49,904 nt of DNA from Sulfurimonas sp. (GTDB taxonomy: Bacteria; Campylobacterota; Campylobacteria; Campylobacterales; Sulfurimonadaceae): the NCBI GenBank assembly GCA_030949945.1, contig JAUZRZ010000050.1:1-49904 (forward strand). Reading direction: 5' to 3'. Each line of letters opens with the position of its first letter. Positions within the stretch are counted from its first letter, which is position 1. A program made the position numbers and the translations under genes. Positions 18,234 to 24,783 of this stretch are shown here, piece after piece. The notes beneath the pieces are model-generated. The model saw nothing but the letters and a program-made list of their open reading frames with translations, had not been told where the DNA came from and made no database searches.

Positions 18234-18971
18234 TTACAGCCCTAAAGCTGATTGAAGAAGTTCATCTTCTGATTGAAGTCCGTTATCTACATCTTCACTC
18301 TTGACTGTATTTTTACGAATTTTGTTTACATTTGGAATCGTAGGTGCTGGCTCATTTTTCACATCTGTTAAAGTAGCACCCTTAAAAGCCTTGTAAGTTC
18401 GCTCGTAAATATCAGCGTAAGATGTAGCGTCTTTGTGAATCTCTTGCTGTTGCACTTGGCTTAACTCTTGTGTAAAGTAGTTTAAAATATCTTCATGTTT
18501 ATAATCAGGATACTTTGCAGAAACTTCTACGATAGCCGATTGTCTATCAAACTCAAGTGTCATCTCTTGTTTTTTCTCTTTGAGTGTTTCTATCTCAGTA
18601 GCTTTAGAGTTTTTAGTTTCATATTCATTTGCTTTAGTATTTACAAGTTTCATGTAAGCACTTTTATCTGAGAACTCTAAGGCTTGTTCATCTTCACTTA
18701 ACTCAGTTTCAAGATTGTCATAAAAAGAAGTTGTATCAACTGTTTCTTTTTCAAGCGTATCTATCTCAATGTCAAGTTTTGTCATATCTTGGTTAAGTGT
18801 AAGTTGTTCATCTGTAAGTGAAGTTGTAGGAGTAACTGGCGGAGTTTCTTCTTTAGTCTCTTTAGGTTCAATAACTTCCGTTGCTTCTTCTTTAACAACT
18901 GGTGCTTCATCTGTAATTCCTAAAACATCTTCCATCTCTGCAACTACATCCTCTTTAATCTCTTTTCCCAT
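18234..18971 (-). CDS. scaffolding-like protein
   Basis: A 245-aa, very acidic, Glu/Thr/Lys-rich protein with almost no aromatic core. It has a Pro/Glu/Thr N-terminal stretch (EATEVIEPKETKEETPPVTP), long coiled-coil helices (KLDIEIDTLEKETVD; EIETLKEKKQEMTLEFDRQS) and a short helical tail ending LLQSALGL. This composition, its length and its place directly ahead of the major capsid gene are those of phage scaffolding proteins, which template procapsid assembly and then leave. It is the first gene of an operon headed by the second copy of the shared phage promoter. Confidence 0.65.
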   Translation of the reverse strand: MGKEIKEDVVAEMEDVLGITDEAPVVKEEATEVIEPKETKEETPPVTPTTSLTDEQLTLNQDMTKLDIEIDTLEKETVDTTSFYDNLETELSEDEQALEFSDKSAYMKLVNTKANEYETKNSKATEIETLKEKKQEMTLEFDRQSAIVEVSAKYPDYKHEDILNYFTQELSQVQQQEIHKDATSYADIYERTYKAFKGATLTDVKNEPAPTIPNVNKIRKNTVKSEDVDNGLQSEDELLQSALGL

Positions 18972-19011
18972 TATGTGTCCTTTTGGTGAATACTTTATTC
19001 ATTTGAGGAGT

Positions 19012-19053
19012 ATTGTAATAAAGAAAATCATCTTAAGTGGGGGGTGTATTTAT
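19012..19053 (-). promoter_or_regulatory. shared phage promoter, copy 2 (capsid operon)
   Basis: On the minus strand TAAATACACCCCCCACTT is followed after 18 nt by TACAAT (19012-19017); the scaffold ATG is about 40 nt further. A 26-bp stretch around the box (19035-19060) is identical to that at 28300-28325. Confidence 0.65.
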
Positions 19054-19069
19054 ATGTTTGGCTTTTTTT

Positions 19070-20188
19070 TTACAGAATACTAAAGTTGTCACTTCCAGCA
19101 CTTACATTAAGAATCTTATGTACTTCTGCAACGGATGAAAACTTAGCTTTTAAAATTGCGTTCATGTTTTTGTCTTGGAGTCCTAAAAATTTAACAGTAT
19201 TTAAATCACCGGTAGCATTAAAAAAAATATCACCAGCACGAGGAGAATCATAAAGAGTTCCCCCAGCCATCCAGTCGTGCATATCAGCACTTTGAATACT
19301 GCGAAGGTACTCAGTTGAAGAAGTTAGCTCATAAGTTGGGTCATATTTAGCAATAGGTGGAGGTGGAGGTGGAATTGGAATTGGACTCCAACGAAAGTCA
19401 CCAGTAGCACGTCTATCTTCTTCTTCACGCAATCGTCTAAGTTCGTCTTGAAATTGTTTGTTGTCATAAACTGCTTGTGCGTGGGCTAATTCCTTTTGTA
19501 ATCGGTCTAAGTCCTCATTAAGGCTATCATTAGCATCGCTATTGCTTGTATTTGTAATTCTATTATAATCAGCACTCAGACTGTCTTCTAAGACATTTTG
19601 TTTTATATCTGTTTTTAAATCATAGACAGATTGAGACAAACTATTTATAAAATCAGTATCACCAAATCTATCATTATCATAGTTATCATAAGTATCTGAG
19701 AGTCGTGTAGTATCAACCGCAACATACTGTGCATTAAAATCACTCTCATAAGCACTCACCTGTGCTTCAAATATATTTTCTTCAAAAGCTGTATATGCAT
19801 CATTAATACCGTATGTATACTCAACTCTAAAGTTACCTAGTACAGGTAAGTATATTCTACCTTGATAAGCATATCCCGTTACATCATACTTGTATTGGCT
19901 ACTTACGATTACAAACTGCTCGTATGGATTGTCTGTATTTATATTATCTTGAGAAAAGGACTCTGAAGTATATGTGTTTATATCGCTATGATTATAATTG
20001 CTGGCATTCCATTCTGCAATAGCAGCACTTTTTGCAGCTCTGTAAGCAAGCACGCTATCATTGCGTGAAGCCAAGTCATCAAGACTTGATGACGGACTTG
20101 TTGTACTACCTGACCCACTTGAGTAAACTAAATCTCCAGAACCTCCAGTAGAACCACCTGAACCTGAGTAAGTTAAATCTCCTGACAT
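19070..20188 (-). CDS. tail/virion protein with Gly-Ser N-terminus (unknown)
   Basis: The 372-aa protein opens with two GSGGSTGGSGDLVYSSGSG-like repeats (SGDLTYSGSGG and SGDLVYSSGSGS), a flexible adaptor-like start. It has an Asp/Asn/Ser/Tyr-rich centre (DTTRLSDTYDNYDNDRFGDT), a charged coiled coil (LDRLQKELAHAQAVYDNKQF) with RRLREEEDRR, and a proline run (PIPIPPPPPPIAKYDP) before a C-terminal domain ending GSDNFSIL. It lacks a signal peptide. It is the last gene of the operon containing lysis genes and the fibre, so a tail or fibre-associated role is likely, but no family is identified. Confidence 0.55.
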   Translation of the reverse strand: MSGDLTYSGSGGSTGGSGDLVYSSGSGSTTSPSSSLDDLASRNDSVLAYRAAKSAAIAEWNASNYNHSDINTYTSESFSQDNINTDNPYEQFVIVSSQYKYDVTGYAYQGRIYLPVLGNFRVEYTYGINDAYTAFEENIFEAQVSAYESDFNAQYVAVDTTRLSDTYDNYDNDRFGDTDFINSLSQSVYDLKTDIKQNVLEDSLSADYNRITNTSNSDANDSLNEDLDRLQKELAHAQAVYDNKQFQDELRRLREEEDRRATGDFRWSPIPIPPPPPPIAKYDPTYELTSSTEYLRSIQSADMHDWMAGGTLYDSPRAGDIFFNATGDLNTVKFLGLQDKNMNAILKAKFSSVAEVHKILNVSAGSDNFSIL

Positions 20189-20193
20189 ATCTA

Positions 20194-20892
20194 CTAAGCC
20201 TTAACCAAAGTAGTAGTAGTAGGATAAGTAATATTTTTTGCAACAGGTATAGCACCATAATTAACATAAATATCATCAGCCATATTAAAGTAAGTGGTCC
20301 ACATAGAAGATGGAATCACAAAACCACCAAGCCCAATATTTCCAAGTGTATCTCCATAATCTTGAAAAACTTTGAGTCTATTGTTGTATGTCACAGATAT
20401 TCCAAGTTGAAGTCTTTGCTCATCTGTAAATAAAGTATCTGCATGTACCTTCGCTTGCTGTTTCACACTCATTTTAATCTGCTCAGCTTTAACAAGTAAG
20501 TCTTTAGAAGATTGAGCATTACGTACAGTTGTAGTTGAAACAATGTCGAGGGCTTTTTTGTCTTCGGTGGCTTGCTGTTTCACACTCATTTTAATCTGCT
20601 CAGCTTTAACAAGTAAGTCTTTAGAAGATTGAGCATTACGTACAGTTGTAGTTGAAACAATGTCGAGGGCTTTTTTGTCTTCGGTGTCTATTTGTTTATC
20701 TATTAGGGCGTTCTTCTTTAAAACAGAAATAGCATTAACAGCATTCACCATTGCACCATCTATAATCTTAGCACTAGCAACAGCTAAATACTCATCTTCC
20801 ATTCCTGTTTTTGCTTGAAGTTCTTCAAGTTTTAACATGCCTTTTTCTAAAAATATATCATATATCGAAGCTAATTCATCTGTAATTGCCAT
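20194..20892 (-). CDS. phage structural-region protein with exact internal duplication
   Basis: A 232-aa protein with a helical N-terminal half and two consecutive, identical 39-residue units, each containing ATEDKKALDIVSTTTVRNAQ then SSKDLLVKAEQIKMSVKQQ. The C-terminus is aromatic and beta-rich (SMWTTYFNMADDIYVNYGAI). Removing one unit gives about 193 aa, probably the usual length. The repeats form amphipathic helices, so the duplication would lengthen a coiled coil by 39 residues. It is followed 5 nt later by the next gene. Function unknown; virion component by position. Confidence 0.6.
   Translation of the reverse strand: MAITDELASIYDIFLEKGMLKLEELQAKTGMEDEYLAVASAKIIDGAMVNAVNAISVLKKNALIDKQIDTEDKKALDIVSTTTVRNAQSSKDLLVKAEQIKMSVKQQATEDKKALDIVSTTTVRNAQSSKDLLVKAEQIKMSVKQQAKVHADTLFTDEQRLQLGISVTYNNRLKVFQDYGDTLGNIGLGGFVIPSSMWTTYFNMADDIYVNYGAIPVAKNITYPTTTTLVKA
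20453..20686 (-). repeat. exact 117-bp tandem duplication
   Basis: 20453-20569 and 20570-20686 are identical base for base, an in-frame tandem duplication of 39 codons within the structural-region gene. Lack of any difference points to a very recent event. Confidence 0.95.
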
Positions 20893-21260
20893 TAGTTAAT
20901 TCCTTGTGTTTGTCTAGTCTCGTCTGTAACTACACCAGTAGCGTCTACTGTGTCAGATATTGTTTTATCGCTATAGTTGTGCGTGTGAGTAGTGTAGTTG
21001 TCTTGCGCAAGTGTTCCATCTGCATTAAATGTAATTCCTAAAGTATTTGATAAAGTAGTAATTTTAGTATCTATCAAAGATAGGGCAGTTGCTATATCGC
21101 TGAGAGCATCAGCATAGACAATATCTTTGTTTTTTAATCCCGATATATCAGCAACAAGTGAACCTATAGTCGTTGAGTTAAGAACAGCTATAAGTGTTTC
21201 AAGCTCTCTTGATTTCGTTAATGCAACCGAAGCAATATTATTCTTTTTATTTTTCATCAT
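20892..21260 (-). CDS. 122-aa phage protein, unknown
   Basis: A Ser/Thr/Ile-rich protein with helical N-terminal half (SRELETLIAVLNSTTIGSLV), a repetitive middle (LSDIATALSLIDTKITTLSN) and a Thr/His/Asp-rich end (NYTTHTHNYSDKTISDTVDA). The end looks like a short tail-fibre or spike shaft. Its stop overlaps the start of the following gene by one base (shared A of TAATG-type junction). It lies just after the endolysin. No family identified. Confidence 0.5.
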   Translation of the reverse strand: MMKNKKNNIASVALTKSRELETLIAVLNSTTIGSLVADISGLKNKDIVYADALSDIATALSLIDTKITTLSNTLGITFNADGTLAQDNYTTHTHNYSDKTISDTVDATGVVTDETRQTQGIN

Positions 21261-21293
21261 TAACCCACCTATATAATCTGTAAAGTAACATCT

Positions 21294-21713
21294 TCACCCA
21301 ACCCATCGAGCTTTATAATTCCGAGGGTCACAATGCGTTCTATTTCCATACTTCCCAAGCCCACAACTACTAGGATATTTTTTATCATAATAATCATAAA
21401 CTTCATCAGAATCAACTTGCACCCACCCATCTTTAAAATAATAAACTTTATGGTCTGCTCCTTGTGCTTTTTTATGCACAGAATTTGAACTAAAAGGTAC
21501 ATAGTTTTTTACATACTTCTTTTGTATTTCTTCATTATGCGCATTACATCTATTTCCACCAGTAACAACTACTTTAACTTTTCCGTAGATACCTTGAAAA
21601 TGTGTTCGACACCCTTCTAACATCTCAATCAAATAATAATCTAAGGTATTAAAACCGCAACCACATTCACATTCAAACTCTTCTCGTGTAAAATGTATTT
21701 TAGGGAATTGCAT
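21294..21713 (-). CDS. endolysin, M15 D-Ala-D-Ala carboxypeptidase family
   Basis: A 139-aa single-domain peptidoglycan peptidase. The zinc-binding pattern of family M15 is visible: SVHKKAQGADHKV supplies His and Asp (H-x6-D), and NRTHCDPR near residue 126 supplies the second His. GGNRCNAHNEE matches the preceding conserved Arg segment. Cys pairs (ECECGCGF) occur near the N-terminus. It cleaves peptide cross-links of host peptidoglycan to release phage. No signal peptide, so it needs a holin; membrane proteins of that kind are encoded directly upstream. Its ATG overlaps the stop of the upstream gene (TAATG) and lies in the loop of a stem that covers its ribosome binding site. Confidence 0.85.
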   Translation of the reverse strand: MQFPKIHFTREEFECECGCGFNTLDYYLIEMLEGCRTHFQGIYGKVKVVVTGGNRCNAHNEEIQKKYVKNYVPFSSNSVHKKAQGADHKVYYFKDGWVQVDSDEVYDYYDKKYPSSCGLGKYGNRTHCDPRNYKARWVG

Positions 21714-21722
21714 TAATTCCCC
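21702..21722 (-). promoter_or_regulatory. stem-loop hiding the endolysin start
   Basis: On the RNA strand GGGAATT-AATGC-AATTCCC places the AUG in the loop and the Shine-Dalgarno G's in the stem. The preceding gene ends within it (TAATG), so ribosomes terminating there could open the stem and couple endolysin synthesis to the membrane protein. Confidence 0.5.
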
Positions 21723-22069
21723 TTGAGTGTATTGGCATAATTGACACCGAATGAGGCAGAAACAATTATTCCGAACAAGCTAGTTATAGGTATAAACAAA
21801 CTTGTTAATGCAGCTATAGCATCTCTAGCGTTATCTTCTGCCAAACCAAAGGCACTCATTACTATAAGTACTGTAGTTATAATTACATAAAAAGCGTATA
21901 GATTAGATACTTTAGTTGAGATATCTCTTCTCATTAAACCATTAGGATCTAAAGTTTTAACCATCAATGCTTTAGCTTCTGCAGCTTCCATGTCAGTCTC
22001 TATAAACTCTTTAGCTATATTCTCAACTGATTTAGCGATACTACCACCAAATATATCATACCATGCCAT
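21713..22069 (-). CDS. holin-like membrane protein (3TM/GTA-type)
   Basis: A 118-aa protein with an amphipathic Glu/Ala-rich N-terminal half (MEAAEAKALMVKTLDPNGLM) and two strong hydrophobic helices (YAFYVIITTVLIVMSAFGLA; LFIPITSLFGIIVSASFG). This plan is that of GTA-type/3TM holins, which open the inner membrane for the endolysin encoded directly downstream. The overlap of 1 base with the endolysin and of 14 bases with the upstream membrane gene indicates a tightly coupled lysis cassette. Assignment rests on topology and context. Confidence 0.65.
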   Translation of the reverse strand: MAWYDIFGGSIAKSVENIAKEFIETDMEAAEAKALMVKTLDPNGLMRRDISTKVSNLYAFYVIITTVLIVMSAFGLAEDNARDAIAALTSLFIPITSLFGIIVSASFGVNYANTLKGN

Positions 22070-22361
22070 TTTCCATCCTTTTATTTATAGTGTTTCGCTT
22101 CTCATCACCTTTATAACTCCTACATATCCACTTATCATTCGCTGGTTTAACTATGGCTCGTATAAAAATTATTATTGTAAAAAACAATATACTAAGCATT
22201 GCTAAATCTAAGTAAGCATAGTAAATAAAGTTACTTGAAATCGCTACCATCATTAAAGTTAGAAAAGCGCTAACACTTCTTTTATGGATGTTAAACAAAA
22301 AAGAAAGGGCGATTAAACCCAAAGAGATAGTAGGTATTAGTTGATAAAATAATGCACTCAT
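22056..22361 (-). CDS. 101-aa membrane protein of the lysis cassette
   Basis: Three hydrophobic segments (ALFYQLIPTISLGLIALSFL; VSAFLTLMMVAISSNFIYYA; LAMLSILFFTIIIFIRAIV) are followed by a basic cytoplasmic tail with KWICRSYKGDEKRNT. It overlaps both neighbours (4 nt upstream, 14 nt downstream). It could be a second holin, antiholin or spanin substitute; sequence does not decide. Confidence 0.55.
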   Translation of the reverse strand: MSALFYQLIPTISLGLIALSFLFNIHKRSVSAFLTLMMVAISSNFIYYAYLDLAMLSILFFTIIIFIRAIVKPANDKWICRSYKGDEKRNTINKRMENGMV

Positions 22362-22750
22362 ATTCCAGCCTTTTTAGCAGTCAATCTTTTAACAATAGTT
22401 GCGAACCATTCGACTATGACAACCGCTGAACCCGATGAGAGTGCAGCAACAAAACCCCATGCGGTAATGGGTAGATCTACATACTTATCGCAGTAGTTTA
22501 AGCACAGTGGGTACATAATGAAGATAAGTGCTACGCCATAAAACAAGTATTTCAAGTACTCACTAATCATTTTTAAACCTGATGAGCGAGGATGTGAGTG
22601 AACCCAGTCATGAAAATACGAAAGAGACGAAGCGATTGCCCCAGTAAGAAAAAGAACTATCATTTCCACATCACCTAGTATTGTTGCTACTAAAACGCCT
22701 AAACCGCCTGATACTGTAGCTTTGACTATTGTTACTTCTGTTGCTATCAT
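22358..22750 (-). CDS. 130-aa holin-like membrane protein
   Basis: A first Gly/Val-rich segment (SGGLGVLVATILGDVEMIVL) is followed by two to three more membrane helices (LFYGVALIFIMYPLCL; AWGFVAALSSGSAVVIVEW) and a basic tail (KRLTAKKAGI). A loop His-Pro-rich region (DWVHSHPRSS) lies between. Length and topology suit a phage holin of four helices. Its ATG overlaps the stop of the upstream gene (TAATG). Part of a three-gene membrane cluster ahead of the endolysin. Confidence 0.6.
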   Translation of the reverse strand: MIATEVTIVKATVSGGLGVLVATILGDVEMIVLFLTGAIASSLSYFHDWVHSHPRSSGLKMISEYLKYLFYGVALIFIMYPLCLNYCDKYVDLPITAWGFVAALSSGSAVVIVEWFATIVKRLTAKKAGI

Positions 22751-23146
22751 TAGAGACTACTAGCTAACAAAAACAAATCGTCTAATTCTGTTGATGTCAT
22801 TCCCATGGAAGCGGTAAGAGCATTTAAACTCTCCCAATCTCTGCGGATTTCAGTAGCATATTCCCCACTCTATTTTCATAGCTTCATCCGTACCATTTAC
22901 TATAGATGATTCTATTGTTGTGAGTAATCCACTTTGAAGCAATGCCAACCTAGCTTGTCTCATCGTTACTTGTACTGGTATGATGACTTTTGGATTGTTT
23001 TGTTCCAGTCGAGCAACATCCACGTCAGCTCGACTTACTGGCAACAAACCAATCATGTAAACATAATTCTCACCACTCATAACAACTTGTTCACCAAGTT
23101 GTTCACTTAAAACATCAACCAATGGTTTTTTATCTATATCTTGCAT
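22750..23146 (-). CDS. 131-aa phage protein, one frame break
   Basis: As written it ends EAMKIEWGICY after 98 residues. Removing one C from the C4 run at 22863-22866 gives EAMKIEWEYATEIRRDWESL, then NALTASMGMTSTELDDLFLL and a stop overlapping the next ATG. The resulting ending (WEYATEIRRD...LGLTxxELDxLF) resembles the C-terminus of small tail-assembly proteins found next to phage fibre genes, and the perfect TAATG junction supports the repair. The N-terminal part is LSEQLGEQVVMSGENYVYMI. It follows the reverse transcriptase gene with a 17-nt overlap. Confidence 0.55.
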
Positions 23147-24133
23147 ATTCTAATTCTCCTCTTAACAAATTTAGTAGATTAAAACTATCTGCCTTAACTA
23201 CGTGTCCTAGCCAACTTGCTAGAAAAGTTCGTAGTTCTTCAAATAACTTTAGTTTAATAAATCTTCTTATATTTCTCTTTGCTCGTGTTACGCTACTTTT
23301 ACGAAGTAATTTATATGTAGATTTAATTCTCATTCCTAAGAAATCTAAAAATCTAACTTCCGCTTTTTGGATAAACCATTTTGAAAACTTAAGTTTCATA
23401 TATACTTTTATAAATATTTGCAACTTCTTTTGCAACTTTTTTAAAAAAGACTTTGAATTATGAAAAAATAACGGTATCGTCCATGTATCTATAATAATGC
23501 TGTATTCTCAACTTGTTTTTTATAAAGTTATCAAAGATATGACCAAATATATTCGCACATAACTGGCTTAATAAGTTACCAATCATCACTCCATTCTCGC
23601 TTATAAACTTAAAAAACAATCTCAAAGTCTTTGCATCGGTTATCTTTTTCGCTATTTTTTCTTTAAGCAGTTTTGAATGAATACTCTTAAAGTATTTCTT
23701 AAAATCCATCTTTAAAAAATAGTATTTATGATGTTTATTTTTCATTTTTCGCATTGATGATTGAACTTTATAAATTCCCTTATGTGTGCCTTTATTTTTT
23801 CTACAAGCATACGACGTGCTGTAAAATGTTTTTTCAAAGATAGGCTCCACTATATTATTAATAGCGTGTTGAACGACTCTGTCTCTAAAAAGGTAAACTG
23901 TGAATATCTCGAACCTTAGGCTCATACACTTTAAAAGTATAATACTCTCCGATATCGTAAGTTTCTTTCATCATTTGTTGCTGTAATATATAGAGATTTG
24001 CTTCTAAGTTTTCTTTAAAATTAAGATGACCATTGCTAAATCTATTACCGCCTTTTACTGCTTTTTTGTAGGCATCTCTTATATTGTCTATAGCAACAAT
24101 TTTGTAAAAAAGATTTCTATATTTCTTACCCAC
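23130..24133 (-). CDS. DGR reverse transcriptase (two frame breaks)
   Basis: GTG start at 24133 with an AAGGAAT site. Three frames together give a 333-aa DGR-type reverse transcriptase: KVYEPKVRDIHSLPF joined to RDRVVQHAINNIVEPIFEKT, STSYACRKNKGTHKG, KMDFKKYFKSIHSK, the DGR motif IGNLLSQLCANIFGHIFD, the catalytic YRYMDDTVIF, then SFLKKLQKKLQIF and a basic thumb. Breaks fall at A5 (23887-23891) and A6 (23463-23468); dropping one base in each restores one frame with a total divisible by three. Together with Avd it copies the template RNA, misincorporating at adenines. As written the protein is truncated before the active site; sequencing error is the simplest explanation. Confidence 0.85.
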
Positions 24134-24241
24134 AATATTCCTTCGTTCTTTTAATTGCTGTCTTCTAGTTTCGACAATCTCTTGCTACTCTTAGTTTTAC
24201 AGACCCATTACTTTTTTTGCTCACCGCAGGACAAATAAACT

Positions 24242-24255
24242 GACTACTTGTAGTC
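24242..24255 (-). promoter_or_regulatory. hairpin in the TR-RT spacer
   Basis: GACTAC-TT-GTAGTC, a perfect 6-bp palindrome between template repeat and reverse transcriptase. In studied DGRs the spacer RNA downstream of the template is structured and needed for priming; this element may serve that purpose. Confidence 0.35.
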
Positions 24256-24298
24256 GCACCACATAGCAATAAGCTACATGAGTGTTATGATTAAATAC

Positions 24299-24417
24299 TC
24301 ACACGCAAGACGAGCCCCAATATTCCAATTCGAATTCCAAACGTAATTGTTCCATTTCGAAGCACGAGAACCGGCATTCACACCATTCGCGCGGTTCCCA
24401 CCCAATATCACTGTTGT
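24299..24417 (-). ncRNA. DGR template repeat (TR)
   Basis: The 119-bp segment is a non-coding near-copy of the 3' ends of two genes. Compared with variable region 1 (24803-24921) it differs at 12 places, all at T on the plus strand, i.e. A in the sense strand. It would encode ILGGNRANGVNAGSRASKWN then NYVWNSNWNIGARLAC, with Asn (AAC/AAT) codons at nearly all changing places. It lies between avd and rt, the usual order, and begins 2 bp after the avd stop. Confidence 0.93.
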
Positions 24418-24418
24418 C

Positions 24419-24754
24419 TTACTTGCCCTTTATCATCGAGCCTAATATCTTTCCAGACTCAGCTATTAAGATAGAGGCTGTTTGATGTTGTTTTGGACTT
24501 ATAAGTTTTCGTTTAGTATCTGCTAAAAACCGCAGATAATATCGAATCAGTGCCAAATTTGCATCCGCTTCATAAAGCTTAGATTTTTGATTTGATTTCA
24601 AAGCTTTATAGAACAATTCAACTTGCAAAAATACAAGCTGTATAACTCTCTCTTTCACTATTCCATGTTTTCTAGATATATTTTGCAGTACAGGATAGAT
24701 GTAGTTTATGAAAACATCATATTTCTCAACAATTATCAATCCGTTGTCAGTCAT
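24419..24754 (-). CDS. avd: DGR accessory variability determinant (Avd)
   Basis: A 111-aa, fully helical, basic protein: VEKYDVFINYIYPVLQNISR, KERVIQLVFLQVELFYKAL, SKLYEADANLALIRYYLRFL and a last helix with SILIAESGKILGSMIKGK. Four amphipathic helices with central Tyr/Arg match the Avd four-helix-bundle family (S23-like), which forms a pentamer that binds the reverse transcriptase and template RNA. The order fibre gene, avd, TR, rt is the classical DGR arrangement. The gene is intact. Confidence 0.85.
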   Translation of the reverse strand: MTDNGLIIVEKYDVFINYIYPVLQNISRKHGIVKERVIQLVFLQVELFYKALKSNQKSKLYEADANLALIRYYLRFLADTKRKLISPKQHQTASILIAESGKILGSMIKGK

Positions 24755-24783
24755 CTTAGCTGTCCCGTTCCGTTTTCACTACA

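Noticed and set aside
24134..24298. A small lipoprotein-like frame (LLLCGATTSSQ) in the TR-RT spacer
   Set aside because: It has no start codon and lies in DNA expected to act as structured template RNA.
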